Source: Halovibrio variabilis
GTDB taxonomy: Bacteria > Pseudomonadota > Gammaproteobacteria > Pseudomonadales > Halomonadaceae
Assembly: GCF_007991175.1 (NCBI RefSeq)
Contig: NZ_BJXV01000010.1
Coordinates: forward strand, 124,001 to 188,000
Length of the DNA stretch: 64,000 bases
Direction of reading: 5' to 3'
Under the pieces are notes generated by a model. That model saw nothing but the letters and a program-made list of their open reading frames with translations, searched no databases and was not told the origin of the DNA. Shown here in pieces: positions 16,830 to 24,587 of the stretch (position 1 is the stretch's first letter; every line of letters starts with the position of its first letter). The position numbers and the translations under genes are program-made.

Positions 16830-17846
16830 CTACCTTGAATCATCATCGCGTGACAGCGTCATTCCCGCTTCGATGCGATAGCCTAAATCGACCACTTGCT
16901 GGGTCAGCGGCTCTCCGCGCAGCCGCGCTAATAACTCCCTTGCCGCCGCTTCGCCGATGGCTCGGCGCGGCGTCACTACGCTGGCAAGCCTTGGATTCAT
17001 CACCTGTCCCACATCGTGGCCGTGAAAGCCTGCCAGCGCCATGCGCTCCGGCACGTCAACCCCGCGGCGCTGGCACTCGAAGTAAGCCCCCACCGCGACG
17101 TCATCGTTGGTGCAGAAAACCCCGTCGGCTGCTGGGTAATCGGTGAGCACCTGCTGCAACAGCGCGGCGCCCACGCTGTAGGAAGAACGCTGGGTGCTTT
17201 GAAGGGTAACGGGGCTTAACCCATGCTCTTCCATCGCCTGACGATAACCCTGCTCCCGCTGGCGAGTACGCTCATCCAAGCGCACCGCTAGGTAGATCAC
17301 CTGACGCCGCCCACGACGGATCATCTCGCTCACCATGTCGTAGGCGGCCTGCACGTTGTCGTAACCCACCGCCTGTTGCAGTGCAGGGCGGTGGGTATCC
17401 ATGACTTCCACAATCGGGATGCCGGCGGTTTCCAGCATGCGCAGGCTGCGTGGGGTATGGTCGCGATCCGACAAAATCACCCCATCAACGTTATAGGACA
17501 GCAGCGAAGCCAGACTGCGCTCTTCAAGTTCAGGGCTGTAGCCATAGTGCGACAGCATCAGGTGATAGCCTGCCGGTTCCGTCAGCGACTCGATGCCGAC
17601 GATCACATCGGCAAATACCTGGTTGGTCAGCGACGGCACCAGCACGCCAATCGAATGGCTGGTGGCGCGGGAGAGCAGATCGGGGGCACGGTTGGGAATG
17701 TAGCCAAGCTGCTCGGCAATCGAGAAGATGCGCTCGCGAAGGCCTGCCGATACCGTTTCCGGATCGCGCAGGCAGCGGCTAACGGTCATCTTGGTAGCCC
17801 CTACGTGGTCGGCAATATCCTGCAGGGTGGGGCGTTTTTTCTTCAC
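16830..17846 (-). CDS. gntR: Gluconate operon repressor, LacI family
   Basis: A 338-residue LacI-family regulator. Its N-terminus (KKKRPTLQDIADHVG) and HTH (TKMTVSRCLRDPE) closely follow E. coli GntR. The same holds for SHSIGVLVPSLTNQVF and GVFCTNDDVAVGA in the gluconate-binding domain. I place the start at the GTG at 17846 because it gives exactly the MKKKRP beginning of GntR, with AAGG further upstream. A TTG at 17867 is the longer alternative. It is the last gene of the gluconate operon, 83 bp after gntK. It should bind the palindrome at 21617-21630 and be released by gluconate. Confidence 0.9.
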   Translation of the reverse strand: MKKKRPTLQDIADHVGATKMTVSRCLRDPETVSAGLRERIFSIAEQLGYIPNRAPDLLSRATSHSIGVLVPSLTNQVFADVIVGIESLTEPAGYHLMLSHYGYSPELEERSLASLLSYNVDGVILSDRDHTPRSLRMLETAGIPIVEVMDTHRPALQQAVGYDNVQAAYDMVSEMIRRGRRQVIYLAVRLDERTRQREQGYRQAMEEHGLSPVTLQSTQRSSYSVGAALLQQVLTDYPAADGVFCTNDDVAVGAYFECQRRGVDVPERMALAGFHGHDVGQVMNPRLASVVTPRRAIGEAAARELLARLRGEPLTQQVVDLGYRIEAGMTLSRDDDSR

Positions 17847-17929
17847 TGGGGTGACTGCCTTTTGCAACGAGGGCGCATTGAGGCCTAGCCTAACCAGCAG
17901 CAGGCCTCAGTGCCTATTCTCCCTTTCGC

Positions 17930-18451
17930 TTATGAGCGGCTGGGTACCGGCAATGTGGCAGCAAATTGACGGACGATTTCCTCAGGTGGTAAAGCAATCG
18001 AAGCGGTGAACGCCTCCTCTTCTTTGGGCGGCTCCAGGTCAGCCAGTTGGCTGGCCAGCATGGTGTCGCCTTTAAAGAAGTGGCCTGCGCGGGTTTCGAG
18101 GCGTTCAAGCAGCAGCTCCCGGCTGCCCGCTAAATAGAGAATCTGCAGCGCCGTGTCGCCCTCGCGCAGCCGCTCGCGGTAGCGTTTTTTCAACCCTGAA
18201 CAAGCAATGACGAGGGAGGCGTCTCGCGCTTGATACTCGGCGAACAGCGCCGCCAACGTATCCAGCCATTCGCTGCGGTCAGCGTCATTGAGCGGCGTGC
18301 CGCTGGCCATTTTGGTCACGTTGGCGGGCGAGTGATGATCGTCACCATCGATAAACGTCGCGCCTATTTCAGCTGCCACCTGACGGCCAATGTGCGACTT
18401 ACCCGAGCCGGACACGCCCATTACCAATATACGCTGCGAGAGTGTCTTCAC
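17930..18451 (-). CDS. gntK: Gluconokinase
   Basis: A 173-residue thermoresistant-type gluconokinase producing 6-phosphogluconate from gluconate and ATP. The P-loop is MGVSGSGKS (residues 11-19). The next family run is FIDGDDHHSPANVTKM with LNDADRSEWL, and YLAGSRELLLERL follows near 118. The start is GTG, with AGGAG seven bases upstream. The gene lies 13 bp after the large TRAP permease, so import and phosphorylation are coupled in one operon. The product feeds the Entner-Doudoroff or pentose phosphate pathway. Confidence 0.95.
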   Translation of the reverse strand: MKTLSQRILVMGVSGSGKSHIGRQVAAEIGATFIDGDDHHSPANVTKMASGTPLNDADRSEWLDTLAALFAEYQARDASLVIACSGLKKRYRERLREGDTALQILYLAGSRELLLERLETRAGHFFKGDTMLASQLADLEPPKEEEAFTASIALPPEEIVRQFAATLPVPSRS

Positions 18452-18464
18452 AGAGGCTCTCCTC

Positions 18465-19745
18465 TTAATTGCCGCGCACGGCGGTTAGGTCAGGCAACCA
18501 CGTCACGATTCCCGGGAAGGCGACCAGTAACACTAGCACCACTAACAGCGCCACGTAGTAAGGCAGCATGGCTTTGACCAGCGACTCCATGGAGACCTTA
18601 CCCACGCCGCAGCCGACGTAAAGGCAGGTGCCCACCGGCGGAGTTAATAGCCCAATGCCCAATACAAAGGCCATCAGTACGCCGAAGTAGGCGGCATCTA
18701 CGCCCACCGAGGTTACAATGGGCGCCAGCATCGGGGCCATGATGACCATCGCCGGGGTTAAGTCCATCACAAACCCCACCAGCAGCAGCAAAAAGGCCAC
18801 AATCAATAACAGCAGGAAGGGATCCTGGGTGATCGCCTGCACCTGGCTAACCAGGGTTTGCGGCACCATATTGATGGTTAAAAACCAAGCGATCACCGTC
18901 GCAAACGCCAGTAACATCATGACCATACCGGTTAACCGAGCGGTACGGATCAGCATTCCGCCCAACGCTTTCAGCTTAAACTCGCGGTAAACGACCAGCG
19001 AAATAGCCAATGAGTAGAGCAGTGCCGCCACAGCCGCTTCGGTGGCGGTAAACACGCCACCGATAATGCCGCCAATCACAATCACCGGCAGCACCAGCGC
19101 CAGCCAGGCATCCTTAAAGGCTTTCCAGAGACGATCCCAACGGAACTGCCGCACGCCGCCGCCATCCTTTTTGGCCAGAACATAGGTGGTGACCATCAGC
19201 GCAAAGCCAATCAACAGGCCTGGAATAATACCGGCAATGAACAGGCGGCTAATGGAGGTTTCGGTGACGATGCCGTACAGAATCAGCGGAATCGACGGCG
19301 GAATAATGATCCCAATCACCGAGGAGACGGTGTTAATTGCGGTGGCATTGGCCGCGCTGTAACCCTGCTCTTTCATCGACGGAATCATCATTGCACCGGT
19401 AGCCGCCGTGTCGGCCACCGCTGAACCGCTAATGCCGCCAAAAAACATCGAACCGGTGATCGCGACCTGCCCCAACCCGCCGCGCACAGAGCCAACCAGC
19501 GCACCGGCCAGCTCCATTAAACGCCGCGCAATGCCGCCGTTGCTCATCACCTCGCCAACTAAAATAAAGAACGGGATCGCCAGAAGCGGGAAGCTGTTCA
19601 CTCCGCGGATCGACTGCTCAATCATAATCGATAGCGGAATATCAGAGAGTACCGCCATCACTAGCGCCGCCACACCTAAGCCAAAGGCGATGGGAAGCCC
19701 AATCACAATGGAGGCCAACAAAATAGCTAAAAAAATCCACAGCAT
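18465..19745 (-). CDS. TRAP transporter large permease (DctM type), gluconate
   Basis: A 426-residue integral membrane protein with about 12 hydrophobic segments, the ion-coupled translocator of a TRAP system. MFFGGISGSAVADTAATG near residue 95 is the DctM signature. PPSIPLILYG near 150 and LLTPPVGTCLYVG near 365 mark the two inverted halves. It starts 2 bp after the small permease stop. Gluconate is inferred from gntK and gntR in the same operon; the protein itself does not reveal the substrate. Confidence 0.93.
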   Translation of the reverse strand: MLWIFLAILLASIVIGLPIAFGLGVAALVMAVLSDIPLSIMIEQSIRGVNSFPLLAIPFFILVGEVMSNGGIARRLMELAGALVGSVRGGLGQVAITGSMFFGGISGSAVADTAATGAMMIPSMKEQGYSAANATAINTVSSVIGIIIPPSIPLILYGIVTETSISRLFIAGIIPGLLIGFALMVTTYVLAKKDGGGVRQFRWDRLWKAFKDAWLALVLPVIVIGGIIGGVFTATEAAVAALLYSLAISLVVYREFKLKALGGMLIRTARLTGMVMMLLAFATVIAWFLTINMVPQTLVSQVQAITQDPFLLLLIVAFLLLLVGFVMDLTPAMVIMAPMLAPIVTSVGVDAAYFGVLMAFVLGIGLLTPPVGTCLYVGCGVGKVSMESLVKAMLPYYVALLVVLVLLVAFPGIVTWLPDLTAVRGN

Positions 19746-19747
19746 GC

Positions 19748-20341
19748 TTAGCGCTCCCGCTCAGGGTGACGAATAACGGTCAGGCTTACCCACATACGCC
19801 AAACCGCGACCGCCGCAATAAAGATGACACACAGCACCAGCGAGAGGCTGATGAAACTCAGCGGCACGTTCATGATCGCCGAGCGTCCACTTGAGCGCTC
19901 CAGCACTTGATAGCCGCCCCAGATCATGACCCCCATCAGGCCGGTGATGATCAGGTGCTGCAAGAAATAAAGGATATGCGCCAGACGCAGCGGCAAGCGC
20001 CGCACCAGGGCGTCGACGGCAATGTGCTCGTAGCGAGAAAATGCCGCGGCGGCGCCGATAAACACCAGCCATACAAACAGCATGCGCGCCAACTCATCGG
20101 CCCACGGCAGCGAGTGATTGAACAGCGCGCGCCCCACCACGTTGCAGGAAACCGATGCAATCAGCGCGACTAAAATAACCCCGATCAAATACTCCATGCC
20201 CAAGGTCAGCCAGCGAAACAGCGCCGGACCATGGCGATTATCGGTATCGATTTCCAATAATTTGCGATTGGGGTCGTCCAGGTATACCGACGGATCTTCA
20301 ATCGGTGTCGGGGTATGCGCGGACGTAGAAGAGAGAGGCAT
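19748..20341 (-). CDS. TRAP transporter small permease (DctQ type)
   Basis: A 197-residue protein with four membrane helices (the first near residues 55-75). The DctQ motif ELARMLFVWLVFIGAA lies near residue 95. An unusually long polar N-terminus of about 50 residues precedes the first helix. The start at 20341 has GGAG six bases upstream; the longer frame to 20377 would run across the intercistronic hairpin and is less likely. It forms the membrane complex with the large subunit. Confidence 0.9.
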   Translation of the reverse strand: MPLSSTSAHTPTPIEDPSVYLDDPNRKLLEIDTDNRHGPALFRWLTLGMEYLIGVILVALIASVSCNVVGRALFNHSLPWADELARMLFVWLVFIGAAAAFSRYEHIAVDALVRRLPLRLAHILYFLQHLIITGLMGVMIWGGYQVLERSSGRSAIMNVPLSFISLSLVLCVIFIAAVAVWRMWVSLTVIRHPERER

Positions 20342-20366
20342 AGAAAACTCCAGGGCACTGACACAA

Positions 20367-20390
20367 CGGGCAGGCACAAAGGCCTGCCCG
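20367..20390 (-). terminator. Intercistronic hairpin between TRAP binding-protein and permease genes
   Basis: CGGGCAGGC (20367-20375) and GCCTGCCCG (20382-20390) form a perfect 9-bp stem with a 6-base loop. They lie in the gap between dctP and dctQ, with no T-run. It sits in the same place as the hairpin in the polyol ABC operon and probably serves the same differential-expression role; that is inferred. Confidence 0.7.
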
Positions 20391-20411
20391 ATGGCGCGCT
20401 AAACGAATAGC

Positions 20412-21485
20412 TTAGTTGCTGCTATCTTCAACAATCTGCTGGATATCGGCGATCAAATCTTCGCCAATGCGCGGCGCCCATTCTTCATAAACCGGTTGAA
20501 CGGCGTCTTGGAAAGCGGCTAGCTGTTCGTCGTCAAGGCGGGTAATTTGCATACCGCGTTCTGCTAACTGATTCCGTGACCAATCGTCGTATTCAGCCGA
20601 GAGCTGGATTTCATACTCGGCTGATTGACGCGCTGCTTCCTGCACCAGTTCTTGATACTCGGGCGCCATGCGGTCCCAGGTACGCTCGGAAAGCATCATG
20701 ATAAACGGGGTGTAGACGTGGCGGGTTTCGGTGCCGTAATCCTGCACTTCGTGGAAGTTAGAGGTCAGGATGGTGCTCCAGGGGTTTTCCTGGCCATCGA
20801 CAACGCCTTGCTCCAGCGCAGAGAACAGCTCGCCAAAGGCCATCGGCGTTGGGTTGGCGCCCAGGGCTTCCCAAATGGCCAAGTGCACTGGATTTTCCAT
20901 GGTACGCACGCTTAAACCGCGCACATCCAGACCCGCTACATCTTCAGGACTAGTGATCGGGCGAGCGCTGTTGGAAAGCTGACGATAACCATTTTCAGAG
21001 AAGGCCAAGGCTTTCAGTCCCGTCCCTTCAAAAGCATCGAGCATGTTCTGAGCAACATCGCTCTGCATCACGGCCACAGCGGCTTCGCGGCTAGGCAGCA
21101 GGAACGGTAGATCGAAAGCAGCCAGCTCTTCAACGTAGCCGGTAGCAGCTGAGCTGGAGGGGTAGGTCATATCCAGCGTGCCGGTTTGCAGCATCTCCAG
21201 CATTTGCACGTCGTCGCCTAACTGGCTGTTAGGGAAAACGTTAACGCTGATACGACCGTCGGTGCGCTGCTCAAGAATCTCACCAAAGTATTGGCTGGAT
21301 AGATACTGCGGCGAGCTTTCCGCAAGGCCGATGCCCATGCGTAGGGTGTGCGAGCCGTGATCACCGACTACCTCACCGTCAATTTCCGGCGGATCAGAGA
21401 GCTCTGGGCTCTGAGCATGCGCCATGCCAAAGGTCAGGGTGGTGGCACCGACGAGGGTAAGCGTGTTGCGCCAAATAGCGGTCAT
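20412..21485 (-). CDS. TRAP transporter substrate-binding protein (DctP type), gluconate
   Basis: A 357-residue periplasmic protein. The signal peptide ends near residue 24 (GMAHAQS). The DctP fold follows, with LRMGIGLAESSPQY at the start, FPNSQLGDDVQMLEML near 105 and LEQGVVDGQENPWS near 230. That last run includes the region of the conserved carboxylate-binding Arg (DVRGLSVRT nearby). It is the first gene of the gluconate operon. GGAG lies seven bases before the ATG. Binding of gluconate is inferred from gene context. Confidence 0.92.
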   Translation of the reverse strand: MTAIWRNTLTLVGATTLTFGMAHAQSPELSDPPEIDGEVVGDHGSHTLRMGIGLAESSPQYLSSQYFGEILEQRTDGRISVNVFPNSQLGDDVQMLEMLQTGTLDMTYPSSSAATGYVEELAAFDLPFLLPSREAAVAVMQSDVAQNMLDAFEGTGLKALAFSENGYRQLSNSARPITSPEDVAGLDVRGLSVRTMENPVHLAIWEALGANPTPMAFGELFSALEQGVVDGQENPWSTILTSNFHEVQDYGTETRHVYTPFIMMLSERTWDRMAPEYQELVQEAARQSAEYEIQLSAEYDDWSRNQLAERGMQITRLDDEQLAAFQDAVQPVYEEWAPRIGEDLIADIQQIVEDSSN

Positions 21486-21510
21486 AGCGTTTCTCCAAAT
21501 ACTCGTTGTT

Positions 21511-21570
21511 GTTGATAACTGAGTTGTTAATGGCTGAGTTGTTGATGGCTGAGTCGTTAATCACTGAACT
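21511..21570. repeat. Four tandem 15-bp repeats in the gluconate operon leader
   Basis: Four units related to GTTGATGGCTGAGTT run without gaps (21511-21525, 21526-21540, 21541-21555, 21556-21570), and the pattern decays into the next 17 bases. They lie between a possible minus-strand -10 element (TATAGT, complement of 21571-21576) and the dctP ribosome binding site. The repeats would therefore form the mRNA leader. Their function is unknown. Confidence 0.75.
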
Positions 21571-21616
21571 ACTATAATCAATGAACTACTAATAGTTAAT
21601 TCAATGACCGGCAGCT

Positions 21617-21630
21617 TGTTACCGGTAACA
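21617..21630. promoter_or_regulatory. GntR-type operator
   Basis: TGTTACCGGTAACA is a perfect 14-bp palindrome with the central CpG and half-sites of GntR operators in enteric bacteria (known consensus close to ATGTTACCGGTAACAT). It is 132 bp upstream of the dctP start, on the side from which the operon is transcribed. A GntR orthologue is encoded at the end of the same operon. This gives a direct autoregulatory loop. Confidence 0.85.
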
Positions 21631-21761
21631 TTCAGTAAGCGAAGGCTAGCCACCTGCCCTACGCGTGTCAAAACAAAACTGCCAACTTACGACCATCGTC
21701 TAGGCCTAGTCACTGGCGGATCATCACGCTACATTAGCCTGTCTACTTTTTTGGAGCCGCT

Positions 21762-22211
21762 ATGTCTGAGCAACCTTCTTGCAGTGAATTAGAGCTCGAT
21801 AATCAGCTTTGCTTTGCGCTCTATTCAACTTCGCTAATGATGACGAAGGTTTATAAGCCGCTGCTCAAAGAGCTTGGGCTTACTTACCCCCAATACCTTG
21901 CCATGCTGGTATTGTGGCAAGAAGATGGCATCACGGTAGGCACCATGAGTAAGCGCCTACTAACTGATCCAGGCTCACTGACGCCGCTGCTTAAACGCCT
22001 TGAAGCCGATCAACTGCTGAACCGAAAGCGCAGTTATCAAGATGAACGCGTCGTTGAGCTTTATCTGACTGAAAAGGGCCAAAACCTACGCGAACACGCT
22101 CACAGTATTCCTAGCTGCGTGGTAAATGCCAGCGAGCAGTCTGTCGAGGCGCTCACAACGCTGAAAGAGGATTTGGTGCGTCTGCGCGATAGCTTACAAA
22201 AAAATCAGTAA
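21762..22211 (+). CDS. ohrR: Organic hydroperoxide sensor, MarR family
   Basis: A 149-residue MarR-family repressor. The N-terminal helix carries the reactive cysteine in LDNQLCFALYS (Cys17), the signature of OhrR. A second cysteine near residue 124 (SIPSCVVNA) indicates the two-cysteine type, as in Xanthomonas. The winged helix covers LTYPQYLAML to the wing KRSYQDERVVELYLT. It lies 157 bp before ohr on the same strand. It probably represses ohr and itself until oxidised by organic hydroperoxides. Confidence 0.93.
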   Translation: MSEQPSCSELELDNQLCFALYSTSLMMTKVYKPLLKELGLTYPQYLAMLVLWQEDGITVGTMSKRLLTDPGSLTPLLKRLEADQLLNRKRSYQDERVVELYLTEKGQNLREHAHSIPSCVVNASEQSVEALTTLKEDLVRLRDSLQKNQ

Positions 22212-22257
22212 CCACCTCGGATAACGACGAGGTAGCTAAGTTTTATTGTCATTTAAC

Positions 22258-22267
22258 TTGCGCGCAA
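22258..22267. promoter_or_regulatory. Palindrome in the ohr upstream region
   Basis: TTGCGCGCAA is a 10-bp palindrome 102 bp before the ohr start, in the 157-bp ohrR-ohr gap. It could be part of an OhrR operator, but it does not match an operator I can name. A weak stem-loop (ACCTCG paired with CGAGGT, 22214-22233) followed by TTTT lies just after ohrR and may be a partial terminator. Confidence 0.3.
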
Positions 22268-22368
22268 AATAAAGCTGCGCTAATTTGAAAGGCACGTTGC
22301 AAGGCGACGGGAATGAGAAGTACGCCAATCACACCGGCATAATCAATAACGCTGATAGGAGATATACT

Positions 22369-22800
22369 GTGTCTACATCGATCGAAAACGTTGTGTACCG
22401 CGCCCATTCCACCGCCACGGGTGGCCGCGAAGGGTCCGCCAAATCATCGGATGGGGCCTTGGATGTCAAACTCAGCACGCCTAAGGAACTGGGCGGCGCA
22501 GGCGGTGATGGCACCAACCCCGAACAACTCTTTGCCGCTGGCTACTCGGCCTGCTTCCTAGGCGCATTAAAGCACGTAGCCAGCCAGGAAAAAGTCAAAC
22601 TGCCTGAAGAGACGCAAATTGATGGCCACGTCGGTATTGGCGCTATCCCAACCGGCTTTGGTATTGAAGTTGAACTAAAAATCAGCCTGCCCGGCCTTGA
22701 TAAAGACGTTGCCCAGCAGCTGGTCGATAAAGCCCACGTTGTATGCCCCTACTCTAATGCGACTCGCGGTAATATCGACGTCACCCTGACACTGGTATAA
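22369..22800 (+). CDS. ohr: Organic hydroperoxide resistance protein
   Basis: A 143-residue Ohr-type thiol peroxidase reducing organic and fatty acid hydroperoxides, usually with lipoylated proteins as electron donors. The redox cysteines lie in [10 protein letters not shown] and [29 protein letters not shown] is the Ohr signature. I choose the GTG at 22369 because AGGAG lies seven bases upstream and it gives the normal [11 protein letters not shown] start. The frame is open to an ATG at 22285, which would add 28 untypical residues. Confidence 0.93.
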   Translation: MSTSIENVVYRAHSTATGGREGSAKSSDGALDVKLSTPKELGGAGGDGTNPEQLFAAGYSACFLGALKHVASQEKVKLPEETQIDGHVGIGAIPTGFGIEVELKISLPGLDKDVAQQLVDKAHVVCPYSNATRGNIDVTLTLV

Positions 22801-22831
22801 AGGTCGTAGCCTAATTTATTGATTACTTGGC

Positions 22832-23527
22832 TTAATCATTGAGTGCCCACGCCACCGCTTGCTGTGCATGCAGCGCGGTGGTGTCGTAAAGCGGCACAGT
22901 GGTATCGCTTTGACTTATCAGCATGGCGATTTCGGTGCAGCCCAAAATAATCGCCTGGGCGCCTTGGGCATGGAGTGAATCAATGATGGCCAAAAAGCGC
23001 TGCCGCGATGCATCTTCAATGTGGCCTTGGCAGAGTTCATCGAAAATTACCCGATGAATAGTGTCACGCTCAGGCTGATCGGGCACCACGACTTCGATGC
23101 CAAACTGCTTTTCCAAGCGGCCGATATAAAAGTCCTGTTCCATTGTGAAGCGCGTACCCAATAGGCCGACGCGAGTCATTCCGTCCGCCGTCAGTTTTTC
23201 AGCCGTGGCATCGGCAATATGCAACAGTGGAATAGCAATGGCCTGTTCGATAGCGGGCGCTACCTTATGCATGGTGTTGGTGGCAATCACAAGGCAATCG
23301 GCGCCCGCGCGTTCGACGCTTTGAGCAGCGCTGGCCAGCAGTTCACCAGCGGCGTGCCAATCGCCCTGTTGCTGCAGCGCTTCGATGTCGGCAAAGTCGA
23401 CGCTAACCATCACGATCTTAGCCGAATGAAAGCCACCTAGCGCCGCTTTGACGCCCTCGTTTAGGGCTCGGTAGTAGCCTTGGGTCGACTCCCAGCTCAT
23501 ACCGCCTAGCACGCCAATAACACGCAT
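22832..23527 (-). CDS. Aspartate/glutamate racemase family protein (YgeA-like)
   Basis: A 231-residue amino acid racemase. It starts MRVIGVLGGMSWEST as in YgeA/RacD. The first active-site position, usually Cys in glutamate racemases, is Thr here (ATNTMHK near residue 83). The second Cys is present in ILGCTEIAML near 197. YgeA-type broad-specificity racemases share this Thr/Cys pair. It probably interconverts L- and D-forms of basic or hydrophobic amino acids for wall remodelling; this is inferred from the family. It is convergent with ohr. Confidence 0.88.
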   Translation of the reverse strand: MRVIGVLGGMSWESTQGYYRALNEGVKAALGGFHSAKIVMVSVDFADIEALQQQGDWHAAGELLASAAQSVERAGADCLVIATNTMHKVAPAIEQAIAIPLLHIADATAEKLTADGMTRVGLLGTRFTMEQDFYIGRLEKQFGIEVVVPDQPERDTIHRVIFDELCQGHIEDASRQRFLAIIDSLHAQGAQAIILGCTEIAMLISQSDTTVPLYDTTALHAQQAVAWALND

Positions 23528-23628
23528 CCGCCACCTCTATGGAAAATGAGCTACTTTATTATCAGGCTAATCTCCAGCCCCCTAGTAGCCGCTTTATCAT
23601 CAATAGACTCTTTATAGCGAGGAAACGA

Positions 23629-24501
23629 ATGAGCGACAATACCTATACCCCACCCCGCGTTTGGAAATGGGAACCGGGCAATGGCGGTAAATTTGCCAAT
23701 ATCAATCGCCCGATTGCAGGCCCTACCCATGACAAAGCACTGCCGGTAGGTAAACACCCTCTCCAGCTCTACTCCCTTGCCACCCCTAACGGTGTCAAAG
23801 TCACCGTGATGCTCGAAGAGCTGCTGGAACAAGGCATAACAGGTGCCGAGTACGACGCCCACCTGATTCAAATTGGCGAAGGCGATCAGTTCAGCAGCGG
23901 CTTTGTGGAGGTGAACCCCAACTCCAAAATACCCGCACTAATGGATCACTCGACCACCCCACCCCAGCGGGTGTTTGAGTCCGGCGCCATCCTGCTTTAT
24001 CTGGCTGAAAAATTTAACGCCTTCTTGCCCACCGACCCAGCGACACGCACCGAATGCCTGTCCTGGCTGTTCTGGCAAATGGGCAGCGCACCGATGCTGG
24101 GCGGCGGCTTTGGTCACTTTTACGCTTACGCACCGGAAAGCTATCAGTACCCAATCGACCGCTACACCATGGAAGTAAAGCGCCAGCTTGACGTGCTAGA
24201 CCGCCACTTGGCAGAAAACCGCTTTATGGCGGGCGACGAGTACACCATTGCCGATATGGCGATTCACCCCTGGTACGGCGCGCTGGTAAAAAACCGCGTT
24301 TACGAGGCGGCAGAGTTCCTGGAAGCTCACACCTACAAGAACGTTCTACGCTGGACCGAGGAGCTCGATGAGCGCCCTGCCGTTAAGCGTGGCCGTATGG
24401 TCAACCGCACCTGGGGCGAACCCCACGAGCAGTTGCATGAACGCCACGACGCCAGCGACTTTGAGCTCAAAACGCAGGATAAACTGGCTGATGGTGAGTA
24501 A
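23629..24501 (+). CDS. yghU: Glutathione S-transferase, YghU (nu) class
   Basis: A 290-residue protein close in length to E. coli YghU (288). It has the class-specific extended N-terminus (TPPRVWKWEPGNGGKFANIN) and PVGKHPLQLYSLATPNG. The Thr-Pro-Asn-Gly site of YghU binds two glutathiones and reduces disulfides. The glutathione-binding run follows with NSKIPALMDH and ESGAILLYLAEKF. The start at 23629 has GAGG six bases upstream; the frame is open 90 bp further up without a site. It is divergent from the racemase gene and ends at a bidirectional terminator. Confidence 0.93.
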   Translation: MSDNTYTPPRVWKWEPGNGGKFANINRPIAGPTHDKALPVGKHPLQLYSLATPNGVKVTVMLEELLEQGITGAEYDAHLIQIGEGDQFSSGFVEVNPNSKIPALMDHSTTPPQRVFESGAILLYLAEKFNAFLPTDPATRTECLSWLFWQMGSAPMLGGGFGHFYAYAPESYQYPIDRYTMEVKRQLDVLDRHLAENRFMAGDEYTIADMAIHPWYGALVKNRVYEAAEFLEAHTYKNVLRWTEELDERPAVKRGRMVNRTWGEPHEQLHERHDASDFELKTQDKLADGE

Positions 24502-24522
24502 ATAGCCGCAAAAAACCGTAAA

Positions 24523-24561
24523 AAAAGGGCCTACGCGTGATCACTCAGCGTAGGCCCTTTT
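24523..24561. terminator. Bidirectional intrinsic terminator
   Basis: A 14-bp perfect stem, AAAAGGGCCTACGC (24523-24536) with GCGTAGGCCCTTTT (24548-24561), has an 11-base loop. It has an A-run before and a T-run after it, so it can stop transcripts from yghU on the plus strand and from the TonB receptor gene on the minus strand. Confidence 0.92.
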
Positions 24562-24587
24562 ATGTTCTAAAGGCGATTCATCACATC

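Noticed and set aside
22285-22368. N-terminal extension of Ohr by 28 residues from the ATG at 22285
   Set aside because: The extra residues are untypical of Ohr, and the GTG at 22369 has a strong ribosome binding site.
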